A stretch of DNA of 64,000 nucleotides from Lysobacter prati. Its GTDB lineage: Bacteria; Pseudomonadota; Gammaproteobacteria; Xanthomonadales; Xanthomonadaceae. Made by a program: the position numbers and the translations under genes. Below the pieces are notes generated by a model. The model saw nothing but the letters and a program-made list of their open reading frames with translations. It had not been told where the DNA came from and ran no database searches. Positions 48,322 to 56,600 of this stretch are shown piece after piece; position 1 is the first letter of the stretch, and each line of letters opens with the position of its first letter. The DNA is taken from the NCBI RefSeq assembly GCF_009765215.1, contig NZ_VLNV01000006.1, forward strand, positions 186,001 through 250,000. The letters run 5' to 3'.

Positions 48322-49701
48322 ATGAGCGCCACCATTGAAACGACCCTCCCCACCGTCAACGCCCGGATCTACCCGAAGGGCGGGCTCGACGTCCTCTCAC
48401 GCGACGAGGTCGCGCGCCTGCGCGACGTGTCCACCGGCATGCACGACCTGCTGCGCCGCTGCGCGCTGGCGGTGCTGACCAGCGGCAGCGCGTCCGACGA
48501 TCCGCGCGCCGCGCGCGAGCTGTATCCCGAATTCGACATCCAGGTGCACCAGCAGGATCGCGGCGTTCGCATCGACCTGACCCATGCCCCGGCGATGGCC
48601 TTCGTCGACGGCGAGATCATCCGCGGCGTCGCCGAGCTGCTGTTCGCCGTGGTCCGCGACCTGGCCTACACGGTGATGGAGCTGGGCCCGGACACCAACC
48701 AGGACCTGGAATCCTCCTCGGGCATCACCGACTCGGTGTTCGGCCTGCTGCGCAACGCGCGCATCCTGCATCCGACCGAACCCAACCTGGTCGTGTGCTG
48801 GGGCGGCCACTCGATCTCGCGCGACGAATACGTCTACACCAAGCAGGTTGGCTACGAGCTGGGCCTGCGCGGTCTCGACATCTGCACCGGCTGCGGCCCG
48901 GGTGCGATGAAGGGCCCGATGAAGGGCGCGACCATCGCCCACGCCAAGCAGCGCCGCGGACGCACGCGCTACATCGGCATCACCGAGCCGGGCATCATCG
49001 CCGCCGAATCGCCGAACCCGATCGTCAACCACCTGGTGATCATGCCGGACATCGAAAAACGCCTGGAGGCGTTCGTCCGGCTCGGCCACGGCATTATCGT
49101 CTTCCCCGGCGGCGTCGGCACGGCGGAGGAGATCCTTTACCTGCTCGGCATCCTGCTGCGCGAGGAGAACGCGCACCTGCCGTTCCCATTGATCTTCACC
49201 GGTCCGACGGCCTCGGCGCCGTACTTCGAGCAGATCGACAAATTCATCCGCCTGACCCTGGGCGAGGAAGCCACCAAGCGTTACGAGATCATCGTCGGTG
49301 AGCCGGACAAGGTCGCCAAGCGCATGACCGCGGGCATCCGCAAGGTCCGCGAGCACCGCATCGCGCAGAAAGATTCGTTCTTCTTCAACTGGTCGGTCGA
49401 CATCCCGCTGGCGTTCCAGCGTCCGTTCGTGCCGAGCCACGAGGCGATGGCCTCGCTCGACCTGCACCACGGCCGCAAGCCGCACGAACTGGCCGCCGAC
49501 CTGCGCCGCGCGTTCTCCGGCATCGTCGCCGGCAACGTCAAGGAGGACGGCATGCGCCGGATCGAGGCGCACGGCCCGTTCGAGATCCACGGCGACGCCG
49601 ACATGATGCAGTCGCTCGATGCGCTGCTGCGCGCCTTCGTCGAGCAGCGGCGCATGAAGATCGCCGGCGAGTACAGGCCCTGCTATCGCGTTGTTGCCTG
49701 A
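48322..49701 (+). CDS. ppnN: nucleotide 5'-monophosphate nucleosidase PpnN (LOG family)
   Basis: 459 residues. An N-terminal domain (R-I-Y-P-K-G-G-L-D-V-L-S near 20) is followed by the LOG/lysine decarboxylase-like fold with G-C-G-P-G-A-M-K-G-P-M-K-G-A near 195 and the motif F-P-G-G-V-G-T-A-E-E near 258, and a C-terminal extension as in YgdH. PpnN splits purine and pyrimidine monophosphates into base and ribose 5-phosphate, and is activated by (p)ppGpp in E. coli. Monocistronic in appearance. Confidence 0.94.
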   Translation: MSATIETTLPTVNARIYPKGGLDVLSRDEVARLRDVSTGMHDLLRRCALAVLTSGSASDDPRAARELYPEFDIQVHQQDRGVRIDLTHAPAMAFVDGEIIRGVAELLFAVVRDLAYTVMELGPDTNQDLESSSGITDSVFGLLRNARILHPTEPNLVVCWGGHSISRDEYVYTKQVGYELGLRGLDICTGCGPGAMKGPMKGATIAHAKQRRGRTRYIGITEPGIIAAESPNPIVNHLVIMPDIEKRLEAFVRLGHGIIVFPGGVGTAEEILYLLGILLREENAHLPFPLIFTGPTASAPYFEQIDKFIRLTLGEEATKRYEIIVGEPDKVAKRMTAGIRKVREHRIAQKDSFFFNWSVDIPLAFQRPFVPSHEAMASLDLHHGRKPHELAADLRRAFSGIVAGNVKEDGMRRIEAHGPFEIHGDADMMQSLDALLRAFVEQRRMKIAGEYRPCYRVVA

Positions 49702-49710
49702 TGAGTCGAG

Positions 49711-49735
49711 TCCCTCTCCCTTCGAGGGGAGAGGG
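49711..49735. terminator. C-rich palindrome between convergent genes
   Basis: CCCTCTCCC / GGGAGAGGG with a 6-base centre, between ppnN and the histidine kinase gene that converge here. Related to the palindromes at 485, 16730 and 29917. Confidence 0.55.
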
Positions 49736-49756
49736 AAGGGGTGCGGGCAGGGCGCG

Positions 49757-50782
49757 CTAGCCCTGCGACGCCGGCAATCGCACCGTCGCAATGAACCGCT
49801 TGCCTTCCTGTTGCGTGATCACGCTGCCGCGCCCGCCGGTGAGTGCTTCGATGCGGACCTGCGATGCATTGAGGCCTACTTGGTGGCCGCGGGTGCCTTC
49901 GCCGGCCGTCGCCAGCGGGTTGATGATTCGCACGATCACGGTCTCCGGCGTCGTTGTGACCGCGATTTCGATCTGTCCGCCCTCGGGTCGGCGTTCGATG
50001 CCATGGCGGATGGCGTTCTCGACCAGGGGCTGGATGGACAGGGCAGGCACGGTCACCGCGGGAATCTCGCGCGGCAGCTGCCAGTCCACCTGCAACCGCT
50101 CGCCGAAGCGCAGCTGCTCGATTTCCAGATAGCGGCGGGCAAGGGCCAGTTCGTCATCCAGCGAGATGTCGCGTGGACCGGCCAGTGCGGCACGGAACAG
50201 ATCGGCCAGGTCCAGCAGGAGGCGCTCGGCCTCTTCGGGGCGCTGATGGACGAGCGCGGCGCCCGTATTGAGGGTATTGAACAGAAAATGCGGGCGGATC
50301 CGGGCCTGCAGCGCCAGCAGTTCCGATTGCTTGGCGCGAAGCGAATGCAGCAGCCCGCGCCAATGATTCTGGAAGGCGGCCAACCCCAATAGTCCCACCG
50401 CCAGGACGATGCCGGTAAGGCGCAGCAAGAGCGGTCCAAGACCCGATGGAGCGAATTCGGGCGGCTCTGTCAGAAAAAACCAGGCCAGGCAGGTGATCAA
50501 CCAAGTGTTGAGGAGCAGCAGGCCCAGGGCTACGTAGGCGATGTGCGGAGGCCGGAGCCGGGAGAGCGGGCGCCGCAACAGATACAGCAGCACCAGGGTG
50601 AACAGCAGCACCCACTGCACGCCCAGGGACAGGATCACGAAATAGCTCCACCGGCCCTCGTCGATGGTCGAGGACAGGGCGAGGACGGCCGCCAGGACCT
50701 CGCCGGCGAGAATCATCCATGTCAAGGCTGGGATGTCCCACAGGACGTCCAACGGGCCTTCGGGTGGAGCTGTCTTGGACAT
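49757..50782 (-). CDS. algZ: AlgZ/FimS-like (LytS type) sensor histidine kinase
   Basis: 341 residues. About four N-terminal spans (20-130), then the LytS-type His box A-R-I-R-P-H-F-L-F-N-T-L-N-T (His near 165) and an ATPase domain with the N box P-L-V-E-N-A-I-R-H-G and a late G-x-x-G-H-Q-V-G-L. AlgZ/FimS of Pseudomonas controls alginate and, with AlgR, the minor pilin operon. Here it is divergent from just such an operon (50993). No response regulator gene is next to it in the window. Symbol by resemblance only. Confidence 0.8.
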   Translation of the reverse strand: MSKTAPPEGPLDVLWDIPALTWMILAGEVLAAVLALSSTIDEGRWSYFVILSLGVQWVLLFTLVLLYLLRRPLSRLRPPHIAYVALGLLLLNTWLITCLAWFFLTEPPEFAPSGLGPLLLRLTGIVLAVGLLGLAAFQNHWRGLLHSLRAKQSELLALQARIRPHFLFNTLNTGAALVHQRPEEAERLLLDLADLFRAALAGPRDISLDDELALARRYLEIEQLRFGERLQVDWQLPREIPAVTVPALSIQPLVENAIRHGIERRPEGGQIEIAVTTTPETVIVRIINPLATAGEGTRGHQVGLNASQVRIEALTGGRGSVITQQEGKRFIATVRLPASQG

Positions 50783-50992
50783 CGTATGCAGGTGCGCCCC
50801 GGTTGTCGGTCATCATGCCTGAAGCCGGGACTTCCCCGGAAATCCCTGTATCCGCGACGCCCTGCGCACTCCGCGGCCGGCGGCAATCGCCCGTCTGCCT
50901 CCAGGCACCGCTCGTCCTGCCGGGCCTTGCAAGGGGTCCCGCCACCGCCGACTCTAGACAACGACGCTGGGGAGCAGCGAGGGGATCATCTT
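50783..50992. promoter_or_regulatory. divergent intergenic region, kinase / pilus operon
   Basis: 210 bp that must hold the promoters of both the kinase gene and the fimT-to-pilE operon. The fimT end has a purine-rich GAGGGGAT ribosome site. No confident promoter or repeat was seen; an AlgR-type or RpoN site could not be identified by eye. Confidence 0.4.
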
Positions 50993-51508
50993 ATGGGTGC
51001 TGGTCGTCAGGCCGGTTTCACGCTGACCGAGTTGATGGTCACGATCGCGATTGCCGCGATCCTGCTCACCATCGGGTTGCCGAGCTTTCAAGCGACGATC
51101 CGGTCCAACCGGGTTTCCACCGCCAACAACGAAATGGTCGCGAGCATCGCGATGGCGCGCTCGGAGGCCATGCGCAACAAGCGCGGTGCGGCGATCTGCG
51201 CGGCCGCAGGGGCCAATGCCTGCGGCAATGACTGGAACAACGGCTGGCTGGTCTGGGCCGACCGCAATGCCGATCGCACGCTGGATGCCGGCGAAACGGT
51301 GGTGCGCTACGTCCAGCCCCACACCCACCTGACGCTGCAAGCCGACAACGGCGGCGCCGCGCTCGGCTTCGATTCGCGCGGAGCGGCCGCAAGCGCGGTG
51401 AGCTTCACGCTCCAGCCGACCGATTGCCCGGCTGGGCATGAGGTGGTCAACACGATTGCCATGAACGGCTCCGGCCAAGTCAAGACGAGAAAATCGGCAT
51501 GTCCATGA
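50993..51508 (+). CDS. fimT: minor pilin FimT/GspH-like
   Basis: 171 residues from the ATG at 50993. A 7-residue leader ends in the prepilin peptidase site A-G-F-T-L-T-E-L-M-V (cut before F), then the pilin helix. The C-terminal part has the GspH/FimT pattern (N-N-G-W-L-V-W-A-D-R-N-A-D, and a late G-S-G-Q-V). Likely part of the pseudopilin tip complex that primes the type IV pilus. First gene of the operon; overlaps pilV by 10 bp. Confidence 0.92.
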   Translation: MGAGRQAGFTLTELMVTIAIAAILLTIGLPSFQATIRSNRVSTANNEMVASIAMARSEAMRNKRGAAICAAAGANACGNDWNNGWLVWADRNADRTLDAGETVVRYVQPHTHLTLQADNGGAALGFDSRGAAASAVSFTLQPTDCPAGHEVVNTIAMNGSGQVKTRKSACP

Positions 51509-51978
51509 ATCGCCGTTCCGGACCCACGGGAGCACGAGCAGCCCGTGGTTTTTCATTGATTGAAGTACTGGTGACGCTGGTCATCCTCGCCGTCGGCCTT
51601 TTGGGCGTGGCGATGATGCAGATGACCAGCATGCGTTTCACCCAAAGTGCGAACCAGCGCACGATTGCCACGAATCTCGCGTACGAGCTGATCGACATGG
51701 CGCGCTCCAATCGCCTGCTCAGCTCCCGATACACCATCGCCGCAGGCACTTTTGGCAGTCCCAATGTCAACCAGGGCTGTGGGCGGACCGCCGGCGGTGG
51801 CGCGGATGACAACCTGACGCGGTGGAAGTGCGAAGTTCGTTATTCGCTGCCCAACGGAGAGGCCGAGGTCGCGCTTCCCGGCGATGGCGTGATCAGGGTC
51901 ACGCTGACCTGGACGGATGCGCACTGGGAAGCCGTCGGCGCGCAGACAACATCGTTCGTCGTGGAGAGCCGCCTGTGA
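51499..51978 (+). CDS. pilV: minor pilin PilV
   Basis: 159 residues. A long leader (about 16 residues, R-S-G-P-T-G-A-R-A-A-R-G) is followed by F-S-L-I-E-V-L-V-T-L-V-I-L-A-V-G-L-L-G-V-A, the characteristic PilV/GspI-like start with conserved Glu 5. The short C-terminal domain is strand-rich. It joins FimT, PilW and PilX in the initiating complex. The stop overlaps the GTG start of pilW. Confidence 0.93.
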   Translation: MSMNRRSGPTGARAARGFSLIEVLVTLVILAVGLLGVAMMQMTSMRFTQSANQRTIATNLAYELIDMARSNRLLSSRYTIAAGTFGSPNVNQGCGRTAGGGADDNLTRWKCEVRYSLPNGEAEVALPGDGVIRVTLTWTDAHWEAVGAQTTSFVVESRL

Positions 51979-53168
51979 TCCGCTCCATCTCTCGTTCCCG
52001 CTACGGCGCCGCAGGTCTGTCCCTGGTCGAGCTGATGGTCGCCATCCTCATCGGGTCCATCCTCATGATGGGTCTCGTCCAGGTCTTCGCAGCATCGCGT
52101 ACTGCCTACCAGCTGTCGCAGGGCGTTGCGCGCGCTCAGGAGAATGGCCGCTTCGCCATGGACTTCCTGCTTCACGACCTGCGCATGGTCGGCCATAGCG
52201 GTTGCGTCAACGACCAGGCCCTGACGATGCTGGGTGGCGGCGGGATCAACCAGCATTTCAATGCCGCCAGCTATCCACTGCGCTTTGACGTGTCACTGCA
52301 GGGTTACGAAGCGAACGGCACCGGTTCGGGTGTCGAGATCACGTTGCCGGCTGCAGGCGTCGAGGGCGCCGGCACTGACTGGACTCCGGCACTGCCTGCC
52401 GAACTGCTGGGCATCCCTAATGGCCCGATCGCAGGCAGTGACGTAATCGTCCTGCGATTCCTTGCGCCGATCGGCACGACACTGTCGGGCTTTGCCGCCG
52501 GTTCGCCGGCGACGGTCACGCCGACGGTGGACGGAGCCGGGGTCACGCGCGAGTTTGCGGGTACGCGTTCACTGTTCGGGCTGGCCGATTGCCAACGCGC
52601 CAGCATCTTCCAGGCGACCACGATCAATGCCACCACCGGTGCGATCACCGTCGCGGGGAACGGGCTCAACACGAGCACACTGGGCGGGTTGGAGAATTAC
52701 GGCGGTGGCCAGGCCGTCCTCTATCGCGCTGAAACGGTCGCATATTACGTGGCGCTGAATCCCGAAGGAGCTCCGGCCTTGTACCGGGTTCGCTGGGAGG
52801 CCGCGCCGGGTGTCAACGCGCTGACGCGGACGCCAGAGGAACTGGTCGAGGGCATCGAGACGCTGCAGATCATGTACGGCCGGGATTCGGCCCCCATCAC
52901 CGATCCTGCGCCCACCGGCTACATGAGCACGGTCGCCACGGCGGATGCCCTTGGCGATCCGGTCGCGGACAACACCAAGATCCAGGGGTGGCGTCGTGTC
53001 GGCGCAGTCCAGCTGGGCATGATCGCGCGCAGCACGCTGCCGTCCGCGAACAATTCCCAGCCCAAGGAGTCCGTACTGGGCACGCGGTTCGTCGCACCCG
53101 ACGACAAGCGTTACCGCGCCACTTACGAAAACACGGTTGCACTGCGCAACCGCATGTTCGGCAACTGA
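51975..53168 (+). CDS. pilW: minor pilin PilW
   Basis: 397 residues with a GTG start coupled to the pilV stop. The prepilin motif is A-A-G-L-S-L-V-E-L-M-V-A-I-L-I-G (Leu rather than Phe at +1), and a large C-terminal domain follows as in PilW proteins (R-T-A-Y-Q-L-S-Q-G-V-A-R-A-Q-E-N-G-R-F-A near 40-60). Minor pilin at the pilus tip. Confidence 0.93.
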   Translation: MIRSISRSRYGAAGLSLVELMVAILIGSILMMGLVQVFAASRTAYQLSQGVARAQENGRFAMDFLLHDLRMVGHSGCVNDQALTMLGGGGINQHFNAASYPLRFDVSLQGYEANGTGSGVEITLPAAGVEGAGTDWTPALPAELLGIPNGPIAGSDVIVLRFLAPIGTTLSGFAAGSPATVTPTVDGAGVTREFAGTRSLFGLADCQRASIFQATTINATTGAITVAGNGLNTSTLGGLENYGGGQAVLYRAETVAYYVALNPEGAPALYRVRWEAAPGVNALTRTPEELVEGIETLQIMYGRDSAPITDPAPTGYMSTVATADALGDPVADNTKIQGWRRVGAVQLGMIARSTLPSANNSQPKESVLGTRFVAPDDKRYRATYENTVALRNRMFGN

Positions 53169-53179
53169 GGATGCGAGCG

Positions 53180-53656
53180 ATGAAACACAGCTACTCGTCG
53201 CCTTCGCGTCAGCGGGGCGCCGCGATGTACATCGCGCTGATCATGCTGGTTCTGCTGGCATTGATCGGCGTGGTTGGACTGCAGGTCGCAGGCATGCAGG
53301 AACGCATGTCTTCTGACTACCGGACCAGCAACATCGCCTTCCAGCGCGCCGAAGGCGTGGCGCGACTGACGGAACAGCAGATCGCCACCACCTTCAACGA
53401 GGGCGGCGCTTTTGCCGCCGATGTGCTCGCCTGTGCCGGCGCGTACAACCCCGCCATCTGGGCGGACACCATTTCCGCTGCACAGGACGACCGGACCCGG
53501 CGTCTTGATGCCTGTTTCCCCGGCGGCTCGAGCAAGAAGGTCGGGCAGAAGCAGAACGAGCAGACCGCGAACGTCTACCAGATCACGGCGCTCAGCCGCG
53601 ACATGGACATCGGCGGTTCTTCAGATGCCGTGATTGACACGGTCTACATTCCTTGA
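53180..53656 (+). CDS. pilX: minor pilin PilX
   Basis: 158 residues from the ATG at 53180, which has GAGG 9 bases ahead (an ATG at 53171 is also in frame). The leader ends R-Q-R-G, followed by A-A-M-Y-I-A-L-I-M-L-V-L-L-A-L-I-G; lacking Glu 5, this is the PilX/GspK-type start, which caps the tip complex. It is followed by M-Q-E-R-M-S-S-D-Y-R, also usual in PilX. Ends about 10 bp before pilY1. Confidence 0.92.
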   Translation: MKHSYSSPSRQRGAAMYIALIMLVLLALIGVVGLQVAGMQERMSSDYRTSNIAFQRAEGVARLTEQQIATTFNEGGAFAADVLACAGAYNPAIWADTISAAQDDRTRRLDACFPGGSSKKVGQKQNEQTANVYQITALSRDMDIGGSSDAVIDTVYIP

Positions 53657-53666
53657 TGGGCGCCGC

Positions 53667-56600
53667 ATGAAAATGCTCCGTTGGGCCATACTGTCTACCG
53701 TCGCACTGACGACCCTCGCCGCCAGCCAGGCGGTGCCGCCGCCGGCCCTGTCACTGGCGGAGGCGCCGTTGTTCGTGGAGAGCACCTTGCCGCCGCTGAA
53801 CATGCTGGTGATGGGCAAGGACCACAAGATCTATTACGAGGCCTACAACGACGCCTCGGACCTCGACGGCGACGGCGGCCTGGACATTGGCTACCGCGGC
53901 TGGATCCTGAAGTCGCCGGCCCCCGCCGCAGACTCGGGAGTCTCACCGTACAAGATCGACTACTACGGCTACTTCAACTCGTTCGCCTGCTACACCTGGG
54001 ACGGCGACAAGTTCGTTCCGCAGGGAGCCACCGCCAACAAGCAGTGCTCGGGTCAGTGGAGTGGCGACTACCTGAATTACCTGACCACTTCGCGCATGGA
54101 TGCCCTGCGTCGGGTGCTCTACGGTGGCAAGCGCGTGACCGACACGACGTCGGAGACGATCCTGCAGGGCGCATTCTTCCCGCAGGACGCGCACAGCTGG
54201 GGTAAGGAGTACGCAAGCACCGCGCGCGACGGCTACAACATCGCTTCCTACACGCCGCTGTCGCAGCCGCAGGCCGGAAAGTATCACCTGTTCGCCGTGA
54301 CCACGGTCACCGACAACAGCGCCCCGCTGTTCCGAGTCATGCAGAACAGCGACTTCCGCGTCTGGAACTGGCTGTCCATCGAAGGGCCGGTCGCCAACAA
54401 CAAGTGCTTCAACAGCAGCAATAGCCGTGTGGATTGCGTAGGCACCGGCGCGGCTGCGTGGACCGTCGTGCCTGCCTCGGCGTTGTCCAACCTGACGATC
54501 ACGACCTGGAAGCGTGTGGGTAACCCGAACGGCAGCCCGGGAAGCCAGGCGCTGATGGATACCTTCTTCACCACGCATGCGACGACTGCGAATCTTTGTG
54601 GCACGGGTAGTGTCGCGCAGATCAACAAGACGGCCGACAACAACCCCTTCGCTGGCACCAACGGTTGCGGAAACGACAACTACCTGACGCGCATCAGCGG
54701 CAAGCTCAACGTTCCAGTTGCAGGCAGTTACACGCTGGGTATCGACGGTGACGACGCGGTCGATCTGACCATTGACGGCAATGTGGTGGTCGGTTGGTAT
54801 GCCGGCCACGGCAACGATCGCAGCGATGGCGGCCTCAACTCGCATTCGGTCACCCTCAACCTGTCCGCAGGCGAGCACAACATCACCTTCCGCCACCAGG
54901 AGGACGGTGGCGGCGACAATTGGGGCCTGCTCTGGAAGAACGTCGCATCCGCGACGGGTCGGACCGACTACAAGGTCCGCGTACAGACCTGTCCGCTCAA
55001 CAATGCCGCCGTGCGCGAGGCCACCTGTAAGGCTTATCCCAACAGCGGCTCACCGATCTACAAGCCGACCGGCATCCTGCACGACTACGGCGAGTCGCAG
55101 AAGATGTACTTCGGCCTGATCATGGGCTCGCAGCAGAACAATCTGGAAGGCGGAATCCTGCGTCGCAACGTCGGCAACCTGGCGGACGAGATCAACCAGG
55201 ACACCGGCGTCTTCCGCACCAACGTCAACGGCGTCATTCGCAACATCGACCGCCTGCGCATGATTGGCGGTGGCTATGCCAACAGCACCACGGACAACAC
55301 CAGCAACGACAGCAACTGGAACTGGAACCTCAACAACGCCGACTGCAACGCCAGCAACATTGGTGGCAATCCGATCACCAACGGCCAGTGCCGGATGTGG
55401 GGTAATCCCATCGCCGAGATGATGTACGAGGCGATGCGTTACTTCGGCGGTGCCGCCGCGGCCACGACCCGTTTTGCCAGCGGCGGTGCTGGCAATGGCG
55501 CCACTGAAGAGACCAGCATGGGCCTGACGGCCGATACCTGGAAGGATCCTTACGCACCCACGGCGAGCAACGGGCTGGGCTACGGTGTCTGCTCCAAGCC
55601 TTACCAGACCGTCATCAGCGACATCAACCCCAGCTATGACGGCGACCTTCCGGGTAGCGCTTTCACTGGTGCCACTACCACGGTCAACGGCACTCCGGCC
55701 AACATCACCGGCTTCAACGCCGCGGCGGAGGGGCAGACGATCTGGAACGGCGAGTTCAGCGGTTCGCGTTCGGTGTTCATCGGCGAATCCGCGGGCGTGA
55801 CCGATGGTGCGCCGACCGCCAAGACGGCTTCCAGCTTCGGCAACATCCGCGGCTTGTCGCCGGAAGAGCCGACCAAGGGTGGCACGTACTATTCCGCGAG
55901 CGTCGCCCGGTACGGCAAGATCACGGACATCAACACCGCGCAGAAGCCGCAGAACCTGACGACGTACTCGATCGCGCTGGCCTCGCCACTGCCCCGGATC
56001 GAGTTCCCGGTGGGTAACTCGACGATCACGCTGTTGCCGTTCGCCAAGACCGCCAGCGGCACGTTCGGTACCGGCACCAACAAGCCGACCAACACCATCG
56101 TCGACTTCTACGTCGAGCGCATCGTCAACATCACCGGCCAACCCAGTGACGCAAGCGTCAACGGTGGCCGCGCCTATGCCGTGTTCCGCATCAACTACGA
56201 AGACGTCGAGCAGGGCAACGACCATGACATGGACGCAATCGTCCGCTACGAGATCATGGCCAATGCCAACAGCACCGTTACGGTCAACCTGCTCTCGGAG
56301 TACGCCGCGGGCAGCGCCGACCAGAACATCGGCTATGTCATCTCCGGTACCACGGCCGACGGCATCTACCTGGACGTCCGCGACACGGATTCGGGCGCGG
56401 GATCGTTCCTGCGCTATGACCTGAACACGCCGCCCAATGTCGCCCCGGGTGGTTGCCGCAACATCACCACCGGTGCCTGCAACCAGCAGCTCCCGCTTAC
56501 CGCTTCGCGTACGTTCACGCCCAGCACGGCGCCTTCGGCCAATGTCCAGCTGAAGGACCCCTTGTGGTACGCGGCCAAGTACGGCGGTTTCATCGATGCC

